DNA from: Clostridiales bacterium
GTDB lineage: Bacteria > Bacillota > Clostridia > Tissierellales > Sedimentibacteraceae
Assembly (NCBI GenBank): GCA_003457065.1
Contig: DMJQ01000179.1
Span: 1 to 8,116 of the forward strand
Direction: 5' to 3'
Length of the DNA stretch: 8,116 bases
The notes under the pieces were generated by a model. It was not told the origin of the DNA. It made no database searches and saw nothing but the letters and a program-made list of their open reading frames with translations. A program made the position numbers and the translations under genes. Positions 5,475-8,116 of the stretch are shown in pieces. Each line of letters opens with the position of its first letter. Position 1 is the stretch's first letter.

Positions 5475-6353
5475 TTATTTTAAATCCGTATTTGCGGCTT
5501 CCAGTGCTGTCTTTACGGCATTAAGAACCATATCTGCCTGTGCTTGAGTAATTGTTCCTGAGCTTACAAGCCCTTCGAAGGGGCCTTTACGTTCAAAGGT
5601 CTCGCCATTTTCGCTGCCCTTAGGCATTTCACCCTTTGCTCCCTTTTCTTTCATTAAAGGCATAGCGCTGTTAACTGCATCCGCCTGCTCCTGAGTGATT
5701 ACCCCTTTGGATACAAGATTTGTTGCTATATCACTTAAGCTTTGCTTAGCTTCTCCAGATTCTTTCATGGCGTCATTAATTGCATTCGCCTGCTCTTGAG
5801 TAATTGTTCCTGAGCTTACAAGACCTTCGAAGGGGCCTTTACGTTCAAAGGTCTCACTCTTTTCATTGTGATTAGGCATTTTGCCTCTTTCTCCTTTTGC
5901 TTCCGCTGAGGTCATAGCGCTGTTAATTGCATCTGCCTGTTCCTGAGTGATTGTTCCTGCGGATATAAGATTTGTTGCTATTTCACTTAAGCTTTGGTTG
6001 GATTGCCCGGTATCTTTCATAGCCTCATTAATTGCATCTGCCTGAGCTTGGGTGATTGTTCCTGCGGACATAAGGCCTGCAAAATGGCTTTTATGCTCTT
6101 CCCCTCTTTCAGATATTGAAGAAGCAATTGCATCCGCCTGCTCTTGAGTAATTGACCCGTTTTCAACCAGATTATAAAGCGCTGATTGATATATGGCAGA
6201 GATGTCTTCATGATTAATTCGCTGATGTATAACTTTTTTACTGCTTTCCTCTTCCGCTTTCTCTTCTGCAAAAATAACCGATACTCCGTTTACTGACAGG
6301 GCAGTTGTCAGAACAAGTGCAAATACATTTTTTATTATACTTTTTGATTTCAT
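5475..6353 (-). CDS. Exported protein with six GTITQEQADAI modules
   Basis: The protein is 292 residues from the ATG at 6353. Residues 1-29 form a signal peptide ending near VIFAEE, with no lipobox, so it is secreted or wall-associated. The body holds six copies of a helical motif, consensus L-x-S-x-G-T-I-T-Q-E-Q-A-D-A-I-N-x-A-M, with the ITQ at residues 68, 100, 135, 184, 219 and 268. The spacing alternates 35 and 49, giving an 84-residue super-period. Linkers are charged and include the repeated phrase ETFERKGPFEGLVSSG. No cysteines and no catalytic motif are seen. The motif resembles the 'GxITQEQADAI' segments of small secreted Firmicutes proteins such as the DUF2680/YckD group, but I cannot assign the family. 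It is the first gene of a two-gene operon with the SLH protein, so the two may act together at the surface. Confidence 0.82.
   Translation of the reverse strand: MKSKSIIKNVFALVLTTALSVNGVSVIFAEEKAEEESSKKVIHQRINHEDISAIYQSALYNLVENGSITQEQADAIASSISERGEEHKSHFAGLMSAGTITQAQADAINEAMKDTGQSNQSLSEIATNLISAGTITQEQADAINSAMTSAEAKGERGKMPNHNEKSETFERKGPFEGLVSSGTITQEQANAINDAMKESGEAKQSLSDIATNLVSKGVITQEQADAVNSAMPLMKEKGAKGEMPKGSENGETFERKGPFEGLVSSGTITQAQADMVLNAVKTALEAANTDLK
5543..5855 (-). repeat. Internal 61-bp near-identical repeats, offset 252 bp
   Basis: Bases 5543-5603 and 5795-5855 differ at a single position and encode the same ITQ module plus the FERKGPFEGLVSSG stretch. The 252-base offset equals 84 codons, the protein super-period. 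It indicates a recent in-frame duplication of a two-module unit. Confidence 0.85.
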
Positions 6354-6361
6354 AGTCATTA

Positions 6362-6367
6362 CCCCTT
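6362..6367 (-). promoter_or_regulatory. Ribosome site that fixes the ITQ-repeat protein start
   Basis: AAGGGG on the minus strand is 8 bases from the ATG at 6353 but only 2 bases from the in-frame ATG at 6359. Normal spacing favours 6353 (MKSKSIIK) over 6359 (MTMKSK). Confidence 0.65.
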
Positions 6368-6424
6368 TTTTGCTTTATTTATTGCTATACTAAATCAATT
6401 TATCAGAGGAAATCTCCCGAAAAA

Positions 6425-6453
6425 TATTTAAATCCTGTGCTTAAAAATTTCAA
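6425..6453 (-). promoter_or_regulatory. Weak candidate promoter for the surface operon
   Basis: On the minus strand, TTGAAA (6453-6448), a 17-base spacer and TAAATA (6430-6425) give a good -35 but a poor -10. It lies about 70 bases before the start codon at 6353. The weak -10 would fit a promoter needing an activator, but other placements in this AT-rich spacer are possible. Confidence 0.3.
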
Positions 6454-6577
6454 TAAATTTAAATTTGATTCAGTAATTGCCATGAGCAAATTATATAATT
6501 TCACTTTTATAAAAATCTCCGCAAAACTGTGGCAAAAATAAGGCAAAGATAATTAAAAATAGATTTAAGCCTATGTT

Positions 6578-6586
6578 TGTGATACT
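6578..6586 (+). promoter_or_regulatory. Candidate extended -10 promoter for the two-component system
   Basis: TGTGATACT (6578-6586) fits an extended -10 element, with no acceptable -35 at 16-18 bases. The start site would be near 6593, which is within or next to the ribosome site AGAGGTGA (6595-6602), leaving an unusually short leader. This casts some doubt on the call. Confidence 0.3.
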
Positions 6587-6612
6587 ATTCCATTAGAGGT
6601 GAATTTATCAAA

Positions 6613-7314
6613 ATGAGTAAAAAATTAATTTATATCGCCGATGATGAAGTAAATATATGCAATATAATAAAGTCTTTTCTTCTTAAGGAGGGTTATGAGG
6701 TTGAGGCCTTCAATAATGGACGCGCTCTTTTGGAGGCCTTTGACCTGAAGGAACCGGAGATGGTTATCATCGATATCATGATGCCGGAGATGGACGGATA
6801 TTCCGTATGCGCAGCCATAAGACAAAAAAGCATTATCCCCATTATTATCGTGTCGGCTAAGGATACAGAACCCGATAAAATAGCCGGACTTACATTGGGC
6901 AGTGACGATTACATGACGAAGCCTTTCAGCCCTATGGAGCTTTTAGCTAGAATTAAAAGCATATTCAGAAGAATAGAGCTTGACAGAACCGGAACAGATT
7001 TAAAAAACAAAATTGAATTATCGGATATTATACTGGATGCAGATAATAAACTTGCTACAATAGAAGGTAAGAATATCGCTCTTACGGCTATGGAATTTTC
7101 GCTGCTTTTTTATCTTGCGGAAAACAGAAACCGTTCTGTAAGCAGAGCTGAGCTTTTAGATAAGGTTTGGGGCTTTGAAGCAGAGGTGGAAACAAGGGCA
7201 ACGGATGACACTGTAAAACGTCTTAGAAAAAAATTGGATTATGCAGGTTCTCTTTTAAAAATTGAGACTGTTTGGGGATACGGATTTAAGCTTGTAAGCA
7301 AGGAAAAATTATGA
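6613..7314 (+). CDS. OmpR-family response regulator
   Basis: The 233-residue protein has a receiver domain (about 4-120) and a winged-helix DNA-binding domain (about 134-229), the usual size and order of the OmpR/PhoB family. Receiver landmarks are the acidic pair D10-D11, the phospho-acceptor D54 in VIIDIMMPEMDG, S81 in place of the conserved Thr/Ser, and K103 in the MTKPF motif. The effector domain shows LTAMEFSLLFYLAENRN (157-173), the recognition-helix region with DDTVKRLRKKLD (198-209) and the wing signature ETVWGYGFKL (218-227). AGAGGTGA lies 10 bases before the ATG. Its stop overlaps the kinase start by 4 bases (ATGA), making the pair one transcript. It is divergent from the surface-protein operon, a plausible target, though no direct repeat operator was recognised in the spacer. 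Confidence 0.95.
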   Translation: MSKKLIYIADDEVNICNIIKSFLLKEGYEVEAFNNGRALLEAFDLKEPEMVIIDIMMPEMDGYSVCAAIRQKSIIPIIIVSAKDTEPDKIAGLTLGSDDYMTKPFSPMELLARIKSIFRRIELDRTGTDLKNKIELSDIILDADNKLATIEGKNIALTAMEFSLLFYLAENRNRSVSRAELLDKVWGFEAEVETRATDDTVKRLRKKLDYAGSLLKIETVWGYGFKLVSKEKL

Positions 7315-8116
7315 AAAGACATACAATTAGATGGAGAATATTTAAATATAATCTTATTATGATTTCTATGCTGATTGTACTGGTCTCCATAACCTTTAAT
7401 ATTGTAGTGGGCATGTATATGGAAAGAGATGTTATTTCCCAGCTTGATAAAATAACCATACGGACAGTTAATACGGCGCTCCACCAAAGACCTTCTCAAT
7501 TTCCGGAATTTAAAAGGCCGCCGGATTCAGCAAATGATTCCAGCGATGATAAGTCCGTATCCAAAGGAAACGCAGAAAGGAAGAATTCAGCCAATGAAGA
7601 TGATGAATCGGATATTATTTTCCGCTATTATCTGTCATTAAACCGTTCCCTTAATGAGCCGCTTTCTATAACCAATGCGGATTATATTCTTCTGGATAAG
7701 GAAAAGAATTTAATCCCCTCTCCTATAACAGATGATTACGACAATGAAGATTTAAGCCGCCATATTCTTGAAAAAATCAAGGATTCGTCTGAAGGCTTCA
7801 GCGATAAAGAGTATCTTAAGCTTAATATTTCGGGAACAGATTACATTGCCGTGGTAAGGCCTTTATCTGAAACAAACAGTGCCGATCTCGGCTGGATTAT
7901 CATATTTTCAAGCCTTCAAAAGGTTAATCAGCTTCAGTATCAAATAAACGGCATCCTTTTTATTATTCTTTTCTTTATTTCCATTATCGCTATGCTGCTA
8001 TCCTCAAATTTGTCTAAAAAACTTTCAAAACCCTTTGCTTCCTTGACAAGCCATATTAAGGAGGTATCCGAGAGGAATTTTGGCAATAAAGTACAAATCG
8101 CCGTTTATGAAGAGCT
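7311..8116 (+). CDS. Sensor histidine kinase, N-terminal part (cut by window end)
   Basis: 268 codons are visible and the frame is open to the window edge. TM1 covers about 14-36 and TM2 about 214-232. The extracytoplasmic sensor region between them (about 37-213) has no family I recognise. It contains a hydrophilic Ser/Asp/Asn/Lys stretch (about 70-102) with no predicted structure, then a folded-looking part with DYILLDKEKNLI (124-135) and GTDYIAVVRPL (175-185), reminiscent of a PAS-like/dCache-type sensor. The segment after TM2 (SNLSKKLSKPFASLTSHIKE) is typical of HAMP linkers. The H box, N, G1 and G2 boxes are outside the window. AAGGA (7300-7304) lies 6 bases before the ATG, and the start overlaps the regulator's stop. 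The kinase call rests on this architecture and the pairing with the regulator. Confidence 0.88.
   Translation, partial: MKRHTIRWRIFKYNLIMISMLIVLVSITFNIVVGMYMERDVISQLDKITIRTVNTALHQRPSQFPEFKRPPDSANDSSDDKSVSKGNAERKNSANEDDESDIIFRYYLSLNRSLNEPLSITNADYILLDKEKNLIPSPITDDYDNEDLSRHILEKIKDSSEGFSDKEYLKLNISGTDYIAVVRPLSETNSADLGWIIIFSSLQKVNQLQYQINGILFIILFFISIIAMLLSSNLSKKLSKPFASLTSHIKEVSERNFGNKVQIAVYEE

Noticed and set aside
6017..6271. Alternative minus-strand frame inside the ITQ-repeat gene
   Set aside because: It is an out-of-frame shadow of the repeat gene, with a basic, low-complexity translation and no signal of its own.
3913..6353. Repeats considered as a CRISPR array or satellite
   Set aside because: The periods of 354 and 252 bases are codon multiples inside open reading frames with conserved protein motifs, not short direct repeats with unique spacers.

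Overview
The window looks like chromosomal DNA of a low-GC, Gram-positive anaerobe of the Clostridia type. The clues are AT-rich spacers, purine-rich Shine-Dalgarno sites (GGAGG, AAGGAG), SigA-like promoters, an S-layer-homology (SLH) anchored surface protein, a lipobox lipoprotein, and redox families common in clostridial anaerobes (CCG-domain Fe-S protein, C_GCAxxG_C_C protein). Genus cannot be read from the sequence alone.

Left part (1-2869) is a divergent redox-flavoured locus. On the minus strand is the 5' part of a rhodanese-like lipoprotein gene, cut by the window edge. On the plus strand is a tightly packed set of three: a TVP38/TMEM64 (DedA-like) membrane protein, a CCG-domain Fe-S protein overlapping it by 4 bases, and a small C_GCAxxG_C_C cysteine protein 41 bases further on. 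The 576-base spacer between the two arms holds a good promoter facing each way. The plus-strand leader is long (about 200 nt). The minus-strand leader contains an intrinsic terminator placed before the rhodanese gene, which suggests attenuation or a small RNA. No catalytic partner is identified in the window, so a sulfur/selenium/thiol redox role is inference.

Middle (2870-3324) is a non-coding gap between convergent operons. It holds a weaker hairpin terminator (3022-3057) and a very strong bidirectional one (3274-3321).

Right part (3325-6353, minus strand) is a two-gene surface operon. The upstream gene encodes an exported protein with six 'GTITQEQADAI' modules arranged in an 84-residue super-period. 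The downstream gene encodes a 701-residue exported protein with four tandem ~118-residue repeats, the first three extremely acidic and tyrosine-rich, followed by three SLH domains for cell-wall anchoring. Divergent from it, across a 259-base spacer, is a two-component system: an OmpR-family response regulator, then its histidine kinase (overlapping by 4 bases), which runs off the right edge within the HAMP region. The layout suggests the two-component system could control the surface operon, but no operator was proven.

No tRNA, rRNA, CRISPR array, transposase or phage gene was seen. The most interesting items are the terminator-containing leader before the rhodanese gene, the compact cysteine-rich redox set, and the acidic repeat SLH protein with its repeat-module partner.
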